A stretch of DNA of 64,000 bases from Cichorium intybus (lineage: Eukaryota > Streptophyta > Magnoliopsida > Asterales > Asteraceae), in assembly GCA_023525715.1 (NCBI GenBank), contig CM042010.1, positions 69,590,894 through 69,654,893 on the forward strand, in the 5' to 3' direction. The notes beneath the pieces were generated by a model that saw only the letters and a list, made by a program, of their open reading frames with translations, was not told the origin of the DNA and did not search any database. The position numbers and the translations under genes are program-made. Shown one piece after another: positions 46,609 through 60,532 of the stretch (the first letter of the stretch is position 1; each line of letters starts with the position of its first letter).

Positions 46609-49087
46609 TGTAACACCCGGCTTTTAAACAAAACACCCCTGAAAAATTTTTCATTTAAAACCATAACAAAGGGGTATATTTTAGTAAAAACGGGTACAAG
46701 CGTATCAAGGAGAGTATAAAATACCGTAGTCTCCTTTGAAGCCGGGCTGCTACTGACAGCATCTAAGAGTCCTACTTCACGAGTCACGGACTCCATCTAT
46801 TCCCCTATCAGGATCAAGCTAACCTGCAGGGACATTTAACAACGGTATGAGCTACAAAGCTCAGTGAGTAATCATTTCTGCAAATAACATGTATCAAATA
46901 TATTCGTATATCTGTTCGGATATCGAATCCAAACTCATAGCCTTACTGGCTGACCATATATCTCTTAGGATTTCACATCCTAATTTTGTAGCCTTACAGG
47001 CTACTTCATGACAACCTGCAATTATCAAACCACATCAGTTATTTGCACAGATAATCATATCTATCGTTTCTGTCCCATGTTTCTTAGTCACAATGGACTG
47101 CATCATATGTCATGGCTATATAAGCCGCACCAAAACAATATCAATATATAAATCATAGCCCGCAGGCCGCACCAGCTGGGTTCAATAACCCGATATCATA
47201 GCCAAAAGGCCGCACCATGTACCTGTAACAATATCATAGCCATATAGGCTGCACCGGTTAGATATGGCTCACGGGTTAGCCCGCTGTTGCCGTGGCTCAC
47301 GGGTTAGCCCGCTGTTGCCTAGACTCACGGGTTAGCCCGCTGTTGTCTATATAAGTTTGGCTCATCAAAGTAAACCATGGCTCACGGGTTAGCCCGCTGT
47401 TGCCTAGACTCACGGCTGGTTCCGGTCTTGTCATTTTATTTTATTGACTCACAGCTTCGTTCTTGTCTATTATAGACTCACGGCTTATCTGGTTTTGTCG
47501 TATCATAGTGTATATATATATGTGTTGACTCACAGTTCCGTTCTTGTCATCGCAATGACTCACGGCTTATCTGGTCTTGTCTTTTACATATATTTTTGCA
47601 CTTGTCATTTTCGTCCCTCGAAGCCGTTTCAACCTGTAACAACTCAATCATCATATATCATATATGATATCAGTGAGATTACTCACCTGGTTACTAGTTG
47701 CGTTTATATCCCGGTTGTTTCTTGCCTTTGCGTGCACCACAACCATTTTGTCCCATACCTATATATCCATTTATATACCAAATGATAATAGGTTAATAAT
47801 CATTTCAATTGACTCTAATACATAAGAGTCATATACAATACAATTGGGAAACATTTCCAAGCTTTTCCAATCAATAACCATCGTTATAAAATTTAATACA
47901 CTTCCCGAAATACGCGTATTCTACTACAGTACTTTCGGGAGGTCGTATTCGTATTCCGATAATTTTCCTTGAAGTTTTACAACATATTAGACCTATGTTT
48001 AAAATTTCAGGTCAATCGGACAAGCCTAGCACAAGAATCAAACTTGGAAAATTCACAGAAAACAAATTAGTTTCTGCCCAGGGCTCGCGTCGCGACGGAC
48101 CCTTTGGTCGCGTCGCGAAGACCATGCTCCTCGAGTCGCGAGGACCATGCTCCTCGAGTCGTGAAGGTCATGCCCTTCGAGTCGCGACGTCGCGACGACC
48201 ATGCTGGTCGCGTCGCGAGGGCTGATCAGCAGACCAGAAACTCCGATTTTCAAGCTACAAAATCCCATTTTCTCATTTTAAGCCCTTAATACTCGACTTA
48301 ATCGTTTGGGGTTTGTTCCTAGGCTAAAACCTTATACTTTAACAAGGTTTTCAACCATTCAAAACAACTAAATCAATCAATATGAAGAATTAGGGTTCTT
48401 AGTTCCAAAACCCCAAAACTTCAAATTCATCACTAATAGCAATCTACTTCCATTTTCTTGAGTTAAGTCCTTATTAGCATGACTTAATGGAAGCATTACA
48501 TCAATTTAAACACATAATTACAACTGAAATTTACATATTTCAGTCTCTATCAAACCCATCAAGAAAAACCACAAGAACTTGGCTAGAAATCAAGTTTACT
48601 AACCTTTCAAGCCTAGGAATCATCAATTCCAAACCATAGTTCTAATTCCTTGCTTCAATTCCATGAGTTCCTGCAGAAATCGCACCCTCCTTGCTCCTCC
48701 CGTTGCTGCACATATGGCTAGTCAAAGAGAGAGTCAACTCTCTCTTATTTATACCACCAATTTTTACAATTTTGGTCCCTAAGTTCCATTTCTTGAACTT
48801 TGACCACAAAATCAAGTTTTATTACAATAAAACTTTCATTTCTTACATTTTTGCCACAACCAACAATATTTTTCATATTTGGTCTTTCACATGGTCAAAT
48901 GACCAAAATACCCTTTTTCGGTAAAACGACCCAAATTCAGTTTTTATAACATTTTAAGTCCAAAACTCAAAATATTATTTTAAACCAAATACTTTTCTGT
49001 CCAAAAGACCAATTTACCCTTCCAAAGTAAAATGACCATTTTGCCCTTTTATTATAATTATATAATAAAACATGTCTTGGCGTTACA
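46609..49087 (-). mobile_element. G2 LTR2 (middle, chimeric)
   Basis: At 2479 bp it is the same length as the outer LTRs. At offsets 38, 885 and 955 it carries the LTR3 base; at offsets 1653, 1686 and 2372 it carries the LTR1 base. It therefore looks like a recombinant with the switch between 47564 and 48262. It serves as the 5' LTR of internal region 1 (primer site on its left) and as the 3' LTR of internal region 2 (polypurine tract on its right). Confidence 0.93.
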
Positions 49088-52000
49088 AATTCTCCCCTCC
49101 TTCAAAAGATTTCGTCCCCGAAATCATACTATCAAGCGAGGGTATTTCTTTCTCATTATAATTTCGGTTTCCCATATCGTATGGAAACATTCATGGTTTT
49201 GCCAAAGCTCTTAACCATACTAATCTTCGTATCTCGTGGTTATATCACCACTCGCATATCACTCCTCCGGTTGTCCCGGGCACCTTAATCACTTATCTTC
49301 CTCATTTCAACACGAGGGATTCGTTAGAATTTATCAATCTATGTTCTCAAAACCATGAGACCCATAGAAAACTTATAAATATCTTGAAGTTCATCAAGAA
49401 TCTTCAATCAATACACCGCAATTCTTGCTTTTGGGATATACGGAAAGGTCCAATAAACAAGGGCTCAACTTTCCTTTTTGTCCCATATCAATTTCTAGTC
49501 CTTCCGAAGGGTCACTGTGAGTTCCACCATCTTCCTTTACTTGAGGTTTCAACAGTTTTACTCACTGATCCGCATATTACTCTTGTTGACTTTAGTCTAT
49601 TTCCAAGCTTTCTCGAATTTGCCAAATCTTTTCTTCTGTTTGAGATACAATCTCTGGTTTAGTCAACGGCTTCTCCCCAACTTCTGTCTAGCAAATCGGC
49701 GTGCAACACGGTAGTCTAAACAATACTTCCTACGAGTTAATAAAACACTAGTATAATACCTATACTTATCTACTACTTCTACCAAGGATAGACGGTCGTC
49801 TTGTTTTCCGCTAGGGTCTGTTATGCAGATTTCAGGCATAACTCCTAAGGTCTGCATCATTATCTCACCTCGTCAATCCATCTGCGATTCGCACACAGTA
49901 CTTACTAGTACTTTTGAGCTAAAAATTCTAAGAATTAATGCTAAATTCAGCAAATAATTCTAGTATCTCAATCCGTTACAGTCGCCACCTGTAGTGCACG
50001 TCAACAATTTTCTTTATCTTTGTAGTTTTTTTTTTCACTACTTTTCCACTCTAAATTCTTCTTAGTCAGTATAAATCTACACTGATTTCATCAATCAACC
50101 TGCAATTACCCATATGGTGTCATACCCATACGGTACTTGCAAAGACTTTACTACAAGGTCTATGGTATTTTTCGTCCCATTTCTTTTTTAGGACGTACAA
50201 CCTTATGTTTCTAATGATTTGACTGTAGTTACCCACAAGTCAAACACTTTTCACATATCTTTCAATGTCTTTCCTCAGCCCCGGCCACCAACACATAGGT
50301 TTTATCGACCTATACAGTTTGGCATTACCCCGGGTATGCTGCATATCGGATACAAAATGCATCTTTTCAAGATGATTTTTATGTTTCGTTTGACTTTGGA
50401 ATTCACATTCACAACCGCCCAGGGTTTTAAATCACTGTGATATTCCAACTAACTTCCGCTACTATTCAATCATTTCTTCACTTTTCACGTTTTCAGACTT
50501 GCACACATCTTTCTGTGCTACCCGAATCAACTCAGGTAATCGATTTGCCACGTTCATACACGTGGATGTAACCTCCAAAGGTTACTCTTTCTAATTCAAG
50601 GCATCTGTAATCACATACGCCTTTCTGAGATGGTACTAGATTTCATACCCGAAATCTCTAAGTAACCCATCTATCTTTGCTATTTCATATATAGCTTCTT
50701 TTTTGATCAATTAAGTCTTTCAAACTTTTATGATCCTTATACACGGTAAGCCTTACACCATATAGATAGTGTCTCAAAAGCTTAATACCAAAATCATAGT
50801 TGCTATTGCAACATCATGCATCCACAATTAAAGTTGGATACATTTCAACGATCCAATCCATCTTCTCTGCTTAGCATCATTGCTAACGTTAGAGGTTCAC
50901 ACAAGGTTTATTCCAAACCTGTACAACATATCTGTGGTCTTTCTACCACCCAAACTTTTTCACTTTTCTTGGTCAACTTTAGTCAGCTAACCAGCAATCA
51001 AGGAGCAGTTTTCTACAACTCTCCTATAGTAACCCGCCAAATCCTAGGAACTACAATGTCAGTCGGATTCCTCAGGCGGTTCCAGTTTTATCACATCATC
51101 TATCCCACTGGATTTATTTTATCATCTTTGGCAGTATTATCATGCCCAAAGAGTTGAAACTTCTTTTAGCCAATTTTTCATACTTGGAGAACTTAACATA
51201 TCACTTAACTCAGTGAAGTAACTCCAGTATCTGGTACAATGTACCTCATATTCAATCTGGTTTCGAGAATATCATATTCTCAGTAGTCAATGTACATACA
51301 CATTAACTTATCTTTCTTCTTTTCAAACAGATAGGGCTCCACACGACGACACATTCGGCCATATGAGATCCCAATTCAAAAACAATTTCTTCCAATTGTT
51401 TTACCACTCTGCCATCTCTGCAGAGGCCATTCAACACAGAGCCTAAATAACAGGAACGGCTCCCAAGTCCAGCTTAATCATAAGCTCTTCTCGCCAATCT
51501 GGCAGAAATCCTGGAAGTTCTTTTCAAAAGAAACATCCGAAAATTTATTTAAAGTAGTACACTACTATCACCACTTTATTAAGCTTGGCCCATACCACGT
51601 ATGCCAACTACAAAATCATTCCTTTACTAACTCTTTTCCGAGTTTAGGCAAAGGAAAATAATCGGTATTCTCAACAACGGTCATTTACCATGGATGTTCA
51701 TCCGCTCATTTCTGTTCTAAGAACCATAATGTTCTTATTTCTACAATTCATGGTAGCATAATTCATTGCTAACCAATTCATAAGCACAATTGCTTCAGAT
51801 TCACTGGTAGTTATCGGCTTCAGATTTTTAGGGAAAAATGGTCCCGTAAATCCTAGGCAAACTACCTTCCAGGTGTTCCATATCTAGAACATATTTGCTA
51901 TCCGCTATAGCTACTTCCAACTTTTCATCCATAATCATTGATGAAATATTTAAATAAGACATTAGTGTCACCGATCCAAAGCATAGCTTCCTGGATCAAA

Positions 52001-52791
52001 TATAACATACACGAGGTTATATTCAAAACATTTACATCGGAGATCATATCTGTCTTCTCACGAGCTCATTCTAAAATCTACTGGAATGCTCAGGTACCGC
52101 TGGTTCTTTTAAACCATTCATTTCTTCTTTCTTTCCTGGGTTCATCACCCGTTACTCCACATTTAGCATGTGAGTATTTCATAAGGAAGTGATCTATAGT
52201 TCCACGCTGGAACCACTTCCGTCCCATACAATAAACTCGAGCAACATGCTCATGTTTTCTACAATTTTTTTTTTTTAGCCATTCAGCGGTAGAGTCTCAA
52301 CTCTACAAATTTTCTGAGTGCTTTTCCTGCACTTCTTATACTATATCTTCTTTTCGTTCTGGTCCCTTCCCTTCAAGGCTAGACCTGAATCGTGTTAACT
52401 TCTTCTGAGAAGTCCACTAATATTTTCTGCTTTTCTTGTAGTCTCAACTACTGTTCTTTCACCTTGAATATCAACCAAGGTGAGCAACCGATTTCTTTAT
52501 CTGACCACATCAGCTAACATTGCTCATCATGTGGATTTCTGCTATTCGTCCCCTTTTTGCTCCTCATACAACGGAGTCTTGAGGAAAGGCTGGTCCATTT
52601 CTTAGAGCTTCACGCCCTAAATGTCTTCCAAGAAGATTCACAATTCCTACTTCTTATACGTCAGAAGTTAGCAACAGTTAGGTTATATATGTATAATAAC
52701 AACTATATCCACCTAACTATGCATCATGTCTACTATCTCAGGGTTTAAGTCCAGGAATCTACTCTATAGACACCTAGTTCACTTAAACCAC
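49088..52791 (-). pseudogene. G2 internal region 2: second copy of the decayed gag-pol
   Basis: Nearly identical to internal region 1; the whole internal interval is 3720 bp against 3717. By eye the differences are two single bases (C/T in the CCCATTTCTT(C/T)TTTAGG segment near 50186, and CATCAGTG/CATTAGTG near 51962) and two T-run lengths (one extra T near 50030, two extra near 52270). The same domain traces and the same RT deletion are present, shifted by about 6197 bp. The polypurine tract is at its left edge (49088-49102). Confidence 0.78.
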
Positions 52792-52804
52792 GGCTCTGAT
52801 ACCA
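52792..52804 (-). promoter_or_regulatory. G2 primer-binding site, second internal region
   Basis: TGGTATCAGAGCC on the minus strand lies next to LTR3. It makes LTR3 the 5' LTR of the rightmost unit. Confidence 0.9.
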
Positions 52805-52807
52805 ACT

Positions 52808-55286
52808 TGTAACACCCGGCTTTTAAACAAAACACCCCTGAAAAATTTTTCATTTAAAACCATAACAAAGGGGTATATTTTAGTAAAAACGGGTACAAGC
52901 GTATCAAGGAGAGTATAAAATACCGTAGTCTCCTTTGAAGCCGGGCTGCTACTGACAGCATCTAAGAGTCCTACTTCACGAGTCACGGACTCCATCTATT
53001 CCCCTATCAGGATCAAGCTAACCTGCAGGGACATTTAACAACGGTATGAGCTACAAAGCTCAGTGAGTAATCATTTCTGCAAATAACATGTATCAAATAT
53101 ATTCGTATATCTGTTCGGATATCGAATCCAAACTCATAGCCTTACTGGCTGACCATATATCTCTTAGGATTTCACATCCTAATTTTGTAGCCTTACAGGC
53201 TACTTCATGACAACCTGCAATTATCAAACCACATCAGTTATTTGCACAGATAATCATATCTATCGTTTCTGTCCCATGTTTCTTAGTCACAATGGACTGC
53301 ATCATATGTCATGGCTATATAAGCCGCACCAAAACAATATCAATATATAAATCATAGCCCGCAGGCCGCACCAGCTGGGTTCAATAACCCGATATCATAG
53401 CCAAAAGGCCGCACCATGTACCTGTAACAATATCATAGCCATATAGGCTGCACCGGTTAGATATGGCTCACGGGTTAGCCCGCTGTTGCCGTGGCTCACG
53501 GGTTAGCCCGCTGTTGCCTAGACTCACGGGTTAGCCCGCTGTTGTCTATATAAGTTTGGCTCATCAAAGTAAACCATGGCTCACGGGTTAGCCCGCTGTT
53601 GCCTAGACTCACGGCTGGTTCCGGTCTTGTCATTTTATTTTATTGACTCACAGCTTCGTTCTTGTCTATTATAGACTCACGGCTTATCTGGTTTTGTCGT
53701 ATCATAGTGTATATATATATGTGTTGACTCACAGTTCCGTTCTTGTCATCGCAATGACTCACGGCTTATCTGGTCTTGTCTTTTACATATATTTTTGCAC
53801 TTGTCATTTTCGTCCCTCGAAGCCGTTTCAACCTGTAACAACTCAATCATCATATATCATATATGATATCAGTGAGATTACTCACCTGGTTACTAGTTGC
53901 GTTTATATCCCGGTTGTTTCTTGCCTTTGCGTGCACCACAACCATTTTGTCCCATACCTATATATCCATTTATATACCAAATGATAATAGGTTAATAATC
54001 ATTTCAATTGACTCTAATACATAAGAGTCATATACAATACAATTGGGAAACATTTCCAAGCTTTTCCAATCAATAACCATCGTTATAAAATTTAATACAC
54101 TTCCCGAAATACGCGTATTCTACTACAGTACTTTCGGGAGGTCGTATTCGTATTCCGATAATTTTCCTTGAAGTTTTACAACATATTAGACCTATGTTTA
54201 AAATTTCAGGTCAATCGGACAAGCCTAGCACAAGAATCAAACTTGGAAAATTCACAGAAAACAAATTAGTTTCTGCCCAGGGCTCGCGTCGCGACGGACC
54301 CTTTGGTCGCGTCGCGAAGACCATGCTCCTCGAGTCGCGAGGACCATGCTCCTCGAGTCGTGAAGGTCATGCCCTTCGAGTCGCGACGTCGCGACGACCA
54401 TGCTGGTCGCGTCGCGAGGGCTGATCAGCAGACCAGAAACTCCGATTTTCAAGCTACAAATTCCCATTTTCTCATTTTAAGCCCTTAATACTCAACTTAA
54501 TCGTTTGGGGTTTGTTCCTAGGCTAAAACCTTATACTTTAACAAGGTTTTCAACCATTCAAAACAACTAAATCAATCAATATGAAGAATTAGGGTTCTTA
54601 GTTCCAAAACCCCAAAACTTCAAATTCATCACTAATAGCAATCTACTTCCATTTTCTTGAGTTAAGTCCTTATTAGCATGACTTAATGGAAGCATTACAT
54701 CAATTTAAACACATAATTACAACTGAAATTTACATATTTCAGTCTCTATCAAACCCATCAAGAAAAACCACAAGAACTTGGCTAGAAATCAAGTTTACTA
54801 ACCTTTCAAGCCTAGGAATCATCAATTCCAAACCATAGTTCTAATTCCTTGCTTCAATTCCATGAGTTCCTGCAGAAATCGCACCCTCCTTGCTCCTCCC
54901 GTTGCTGCACATATGGCTAGTCAAAGAGAGAGTCAACTCTCTCTTATTTATACCACCAATTTTTACAATTTTGGTCCCTAAGTTCCATTTCTTGAACTTT
55001 GACCACAAAATCAAGTTTTATTACAATAAAACTTTCATTTCTTACATTTTTGCCACAACCAACAATATTTTTCATATTTGGTCTTTCACATGGTCAAATG
55101 ACCAAAATACCCTTTTTCGGTAAAACGACCCAAATTCAGTTTTTATAACATTTTAAGTCCAAAACTCAAAATATTATTTCAAACCAAATACTTTTCTGTC
55201 CAAAAGACCAATTTACCCTTCCAAAGTAAAATGACCATTTTGCCCTTTTATTATAATTATATAATAAAACATGTCTTGGCGTTACA
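52808..55286 (-). mobile_element. G2 LTR3 (right, 2479 bp)
   Basis: Same ends and length as LTR1. It differs from LTR1 and LTR2 at 54461, 54494 and 55180 (offsets 1653, 1686, 2372). It is followed at once by the second GAGAC target duplication (55287-55291) and then by Copia B sequence. Confidence 0.93.
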
Positions 55287-55291
55287 GAGAC

Positions 55292-55810
55292 CTTCGGATA
55301 GATACAAGCAACATGAACTAGTCTTTTTGAATTATCTTTGAGATATTTGTCATAAGAGACACATTCATCAAAAATTTATAATTTTGTTTTTGAAATTTCT
55401 TTGTTTTTATTTGGGGTTTTGGATAAATCATTTTCACAACCAATATTTGTTTTGCCTTTATCATCCGAAGACATTTGTGAGATGCCTTCGGAGTGTGATG
55501 TGGATGCAGAGGACGGTTTAATCACAGACAAGGAAGAACAATCAATTTCCTCCATATCCGAATCATTTTCTAATTCACTTTCAGACTCAGTTTCAACAAT
55601 TACTTTTGATTTGTTTTCAACAAGAGGAATATTTTTCTGCAATATTGGAATTTCATTTAGAAGCAGTTTCAACATGTTTTCAGCAGTTAAGTGTTTTTCT
55701 ACAGATATCAAGCCATGTTTATATAAAGGATTGTCTATGTTGAACATTGCAAACATCAACAGAGTGATAAATACGAGAAATATGAGCATACAAACGTCTA
55801 ACAGTTTCAC
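55292..55810 (-). pseudogene. Copia B gag C-terminal/linker, right of G2
   Basis: Minus-strand frame from 55810 down to 55376: a short Leu/Phe-rich start, then VIVETESESELENDSDMEEI and a Ser/Lys-rich tail. It is one frame away from the main gag segment, so a frameshift lies near 55720-55800. The acidic Glu/Ser/Asp stretch has a counterpart in Copia A at 6719-6952. It continues beyond 55376 through a stop up to the G2 target duplication. Confidence 0.7.
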
Positions 55811-57569
55811 AAAAGATATTACATTGTCTCAAAATTACATCATTATTATTCAATTGTCTCTCTCTATTCTCCTCTAGCAGTGAGATTCTTAAATTGGAAT
55901 TTTCTAGGGATATCATCAAACTTTCTACTCTCCCCCTCAAGTTGAGAATCTCCTGCTCACTGATTTTCTCCTTATTTTTGGCATCAACAAGTAGTTTATG
56001 CATCACAGAACAATCACGAGTTATTTCATCAATAATAGCAGAGGATTTAGATACAAGAATATTAAAAGATAGGAGAAGTTTGGATACCTGTTTAGGGATG
56101 GTCACACGTGTGTCTTTAGCCATCAGGAAAACTTCTTTATCTTCCTCCAAAGTGTCATCAGACCACTGCTTCGGAATCCCGTCCTCTGTAATCTTCTTCT
56201 GTTCCGAACTTGTGTAACCCAGTCCTGCATAGACTTCGTACCCCCATTCCTCTTCACTTTCAGTCTCCTCAGAAGTGACCTTCGGAAAGCACTGACCATC
56301 ATCATAGGCCATGAAAGCACTATGAGTTGGCTTTCTTACTTCTTCGTCGTCGGAGTCGGATGACCAAACTTGATAAGTTCCATAGTAATCCTCCGCAGCC
56401 ATCAAGGCTAATGCCTTGGTCTTGTCCATTATCTCCTCCATCTTCCTAGCATAGTAAGCTTCATCCTTCACTTGAGGCTTCTTCTCATTCTGTTTACGTA
56501 ACATGCAAGCATTTGCAAAATGATTCTTACCATGACAATAATTGCAATCATACCCTGAATCACCAGAGACCTTATTCTCTTCATATTTCTCCTTTGGTTT
56601 CTCCGAAGTCTTTGTTTCAGATGGTTTCAGAGTTGAAGATTTTGTGTTTTCCTCCTTCGGTGTGTAAATTTATGGTTTGGGTTTTGGATTGAAACTGAGT
56701 TTGTTGAAGTTCTTCACAAAGGGTTTTCCTGAATTTTTTTTGATGAATGGTTTCTTGAATATTCGATTGTTTGCAGCGTATAGAGCAATCGTTTCTCCAT
56801 TTTTGTCAACCATGTAACCTGCGGGATCATCATCACTGTCTTCTTATTCATCTTTTGAAGCAAGGGCTTGAGATCCAGCGTTTTCACTCCTTCTATCAAC
56901 AATATCAGGTTTATGTGATTTGATCAAATTGTACAATGCAACTAACTTGTACTTTTCAATGTTCTCATAGGATTTGACCATCAACATAATGGATATCCAT
57001 TCCTTTCGAAGACTGTAGAGAAACTTAATGTTGATTTTCTGTTGACTTCGGGTTTCTCCATACTTATCCAATGTATAAATCATGTTACTGAGACGTTCAT
57101 AGCATTGTTCAAGATTTTCATTTTCTTCTTGTTTGAAGTTTCCAAAATCGGCTAAGATTTCCTGAACTTTGCTAGATTGAAGAATTTTGTCAGTAGCAAA
57201 ACGAGTTGCAAGGTTATCCCACATTTCCTTAGCAGATTTAGCATCAGCTATGTGGTGACTTACATCAAGACCTATTCCACTCCTTAGTTCACGCATAACT
57301 CTTTCATCATTCTCAATTTTCTTGAGATCTGCTGCATTCAGAACTTTAGCTTCTTCTCCATCTAGAACCACAAAACGACCCCCGATGTCGGTATGGGGAC
57401 CTTCAGTTACAGATCTCCACAGATCTTTTTCAAGCCCAATCAAATAGTCCTTCATTCTTCCAGACCAATAATCATATTAAGAAGTTACTAGAACAGGTGC
57501 TTTGGTTGCAGAGCCGATAAGATTTGCATAATTCAACATATTTGCATATGTAGCTGTAGAATCTGCCAT
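55719..57569 (-). pseudogene. Copia B gag
   Basis: A single minus-strand frame with three stops. The ATG at 57569 opens MADSTATYANMLNYANLIGS; a TAA at 57479-57477 follows. Then comes the UBN2-type capsid region (MKDYLIGLEKDLWRSVTEGP, AKEMWDNLATRFATDKILQS, EQCYERLSNMIYTLDKYGET), a TAA near 56844, one near 56668, the zinc knuckle CNYCHGKNHFANAC (about 56505-56550) with all four ligands present, an acidic region (YQVWSSDSDDEEVRKPTH) and a coiled coil (EKISEQEILNLRGRVESL). The start at 57569 is preferred over the internal Met 57455 because upstream residues continue the domain. Gag packages the element RNA. Confidence 0.88.
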
Positions 57570-57713
57570 ATTGATTGATTTTCAATAGGATATTTTCTGA
57601 AAAACAAGTAATAGAGACAGCTAACAGTTGTGGAAAGCTAGATTTGAGAAACGATTCAGATCTAGAACTGTAACAAAGAAATGAGGCTCTAAACACAGGT
57701 TTTCGAGCTGTCC

Positions 57714-57726
57714 CGCTCTGATACCA
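57714..57726 (-). promoter_or_regulatory. Copia B primer-binding site (Met-tRNA)
   Basis: The minus strand reads TGGTATCAGAGCG, two bases from the LTR. It defines the right LTR as the 5' LTR. Confidence 0.9.
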
Positions 57727-57728
57727 CG

Positions 57729-58925
<1,197 letters not shown>

Positions 58926-59267
58926 ATAGAATCATTTATAGTCGGGATATGGTGATAACCCAAATATTCATTAGAAGTTTAGAACTCTTAAACTAAAATA
59001 TTTTTTTTCCAAAATAATTACTTAATACATTAAGTCGCTTATATTTAAGTTTTTTGTGAAAAATATTTGAAAGAAAATTTCCATATACAAAATGTGCATA
59101 TGTGCATCTTTGTGTAAATGTGTATATTCACATGTTTTATGCATATGTGCACCTTAAAAAATCAACTTTTTAAGATTCTTTGTGATTAAATGTGTTAAAT
59201 AGAATTGACTCAAGGCACTAAGTCATTTTTTTGAAAAAAATAATTATAGGCTAGGTGTTCTCACGAA

Positions 59268-59275
<8 letters not shown>
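58926..59275. mobile_element. MITE-like copy M3
   Basis: It is related to M1 and M2 through TTAAGTCGCTTATATTTAAG, CATATGTGCATCTTTGTG and TAGGTGTTCTCACGAATGTG. Its right end runs into (GT)n then (TA)n. The arms are more diverged than in M1. No coding capacity. Confidence 0.7.

Positions 59276-59304
<29 letters not shown>
59268..59304. repeat. (GT)n-(TA)n tract
   Basis: A short (GT)n run followed by (TA)n lies at the right end of M3, the same arrangement as at M2. Confidence 0.9.
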
Positions 59305-59443
59305 GAAAAATAAATATGATTCTTAGGAAGTAAAAATACTTTTTCACTTGTATTTCCAAAAGACTGATAATTATGTCTCCAACTCGTCATGGATATTTTC
59401 TAAATATGTAGGATTAGAATAACTCATGATGTTATATCAAATA

Positions 59444-60234
59444 TGTTGGATTAGGTGTCTAAGCCATTACTATAATTTGGAAAATACTAGACTGATGGCA
59501 GCACGTTCCTTTTGGGGTGCCCTCAGTAGTCCAACCAGTATACAAGTTAATAGAAAGAGAGAGAGAGAGAGATAATTTATTAATTTGTTATGTGATAATA
59601 AATTAATTAGAAACATGTTTGGAATTAATCAGAATTGATTTGCAATTAATTTGGGATTAATTAGAAGAGCACGGGCTAGGTTGTAATTGTTCAATAGTTG
59701 AACAACGGACGGATTGACACGCGCGACGCGGGCAAGGTGCACGCGCGGCGCGCGCTGCATCTGGCCGGAAAAACGGTTAGGGTTAGGGTTTATCCTTTAT
59801 CACCCTTCCAGCTATAAATACGCATCGCCTCTCTCATTATTCTCTACCCCATTCCAGGAGACAGTTCTCTCGAATTTCTCTTCTCTCTCAAGAAAAATCT
59901 ATAATCATTCTCTAAGGTTTTATAGCAAGCTTTTCTTAATATGTAATTAAGATTAAAATAATTAACCTTTGCTTGGACTTTTGGGTGTGAACGATTAGAG
60001 GCACGCCATTTGTGGTGCTTGCTTCTGAGAGACAAATGATACAAGGAGTAATTGTTATTTGCTATAATAACAATAAGGTATGTAATCCTGAAACCCTCTT
60101 TAGTAATTTTATTTATTCATAGGGTTTCCCACAGATGTTCTAAGTTATATGTTTAATAGAGAAAACATAGATCCTTATAGGTTTCATTTGAACTTAAGAG
60201 TTGATTTTATTGTTTATATGCCTATTCCCCATCA
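59444..60234 (+). mobile_element. Copia-type solo LTR (791 bp)
   Basis: It runs from TGTTGGATTAGGTGTC to CTATTCCCCATCA. AAATA flanks it at 59439-59443 and 60235-60239, and removing it restores the repeat unit. Inside, in order: an AG-rich tract, a CpG-rich segment (59718-59758), telomere-like TTAGGG repeats (59776-59790), a TATA box GCTATAAATA (59811-59820), a CT-rich leader, and a splice-donor-like AATAAG/GTATGT (60072-60082). The layout resembles Copia LTRs whose leader is spliced. A 78-codon frame (59714-59950) spans the promoter and is not a gene. Confidence 0.87.
59811..59820 (+). promoter_or_regulatory. TATA box in the Copia-type solo LTR
   Basis: GCTATAAATA, followed about 30 bp later by a CT-rich stretch (CTCTCATTATTCTCTACC), is a textbook plant core promoter. 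Upstream are a telo-box-like AGGGTTAGGGTTT and a CpG-rich dyad. It would start transcription near 59845. Confidence 0.65.
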
Positions 60235-60532
60235 AAATAAACATATCTAACGACACATACAATCAGTTGTGTTTATTTATACATTTTGTTTGGTAGTCTA
60301 TGTTAACTGAATAATGCAGTAAGTCATTCAAATTAAATAAGTGAAGGTTCGATTTTCAATAAAATTTACATATCCCCTTTACCTTGTTTACATATTTCAT
60401 TATACTCCCTATCTTTTTTATAAACCATCAATTAAACTATAAAATATATACTGTTAAGAAAAAATAAATGGAAGTGTTCGAAACCAAGAAGCATATATAT
60501 ATTTTTAAATAACTTTAATAAAGGTTAGAAAA

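Larger units (their letters stand above)
59305..60532. repeat. fold-back unit single-copy block, split by a solo LTR
   Basis: The left part (59305-59443) has TATGTCTCCAACTCGTCATG and ACTCATGATGTTATATCA. The right part (60235-60532) resumes with AACATATCTAACGACACATA and CCCCTTTACCTTGTTTACA. The block breaks off near 60532 in AAAGGTTAGAAAAGTT, where Copia C leader sequence starts. Confidence 0.82.

Noticed and set aside
40408..55291. G2 repeat as a possible assembly duplication
   Set aside because: The copies are not identical: the middle LTR switches variant sets once and the internal regions differ in T-run lengths and two bases. Long reads could still overturn this.
55401..55877. 158-codon plus-strand frame
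   Set aside because: Antisense to the Copia B gag/linker, which reads properly on the minus strand.
59774..59792. Telomeric repeat (TTAGGG-type) suggesting an interstitial telomere
   Set aside because: Only two to three short units, lacking the plant TTTAGGG form in series, just upstream of a TATA box; more like a telo-box promoter motif.
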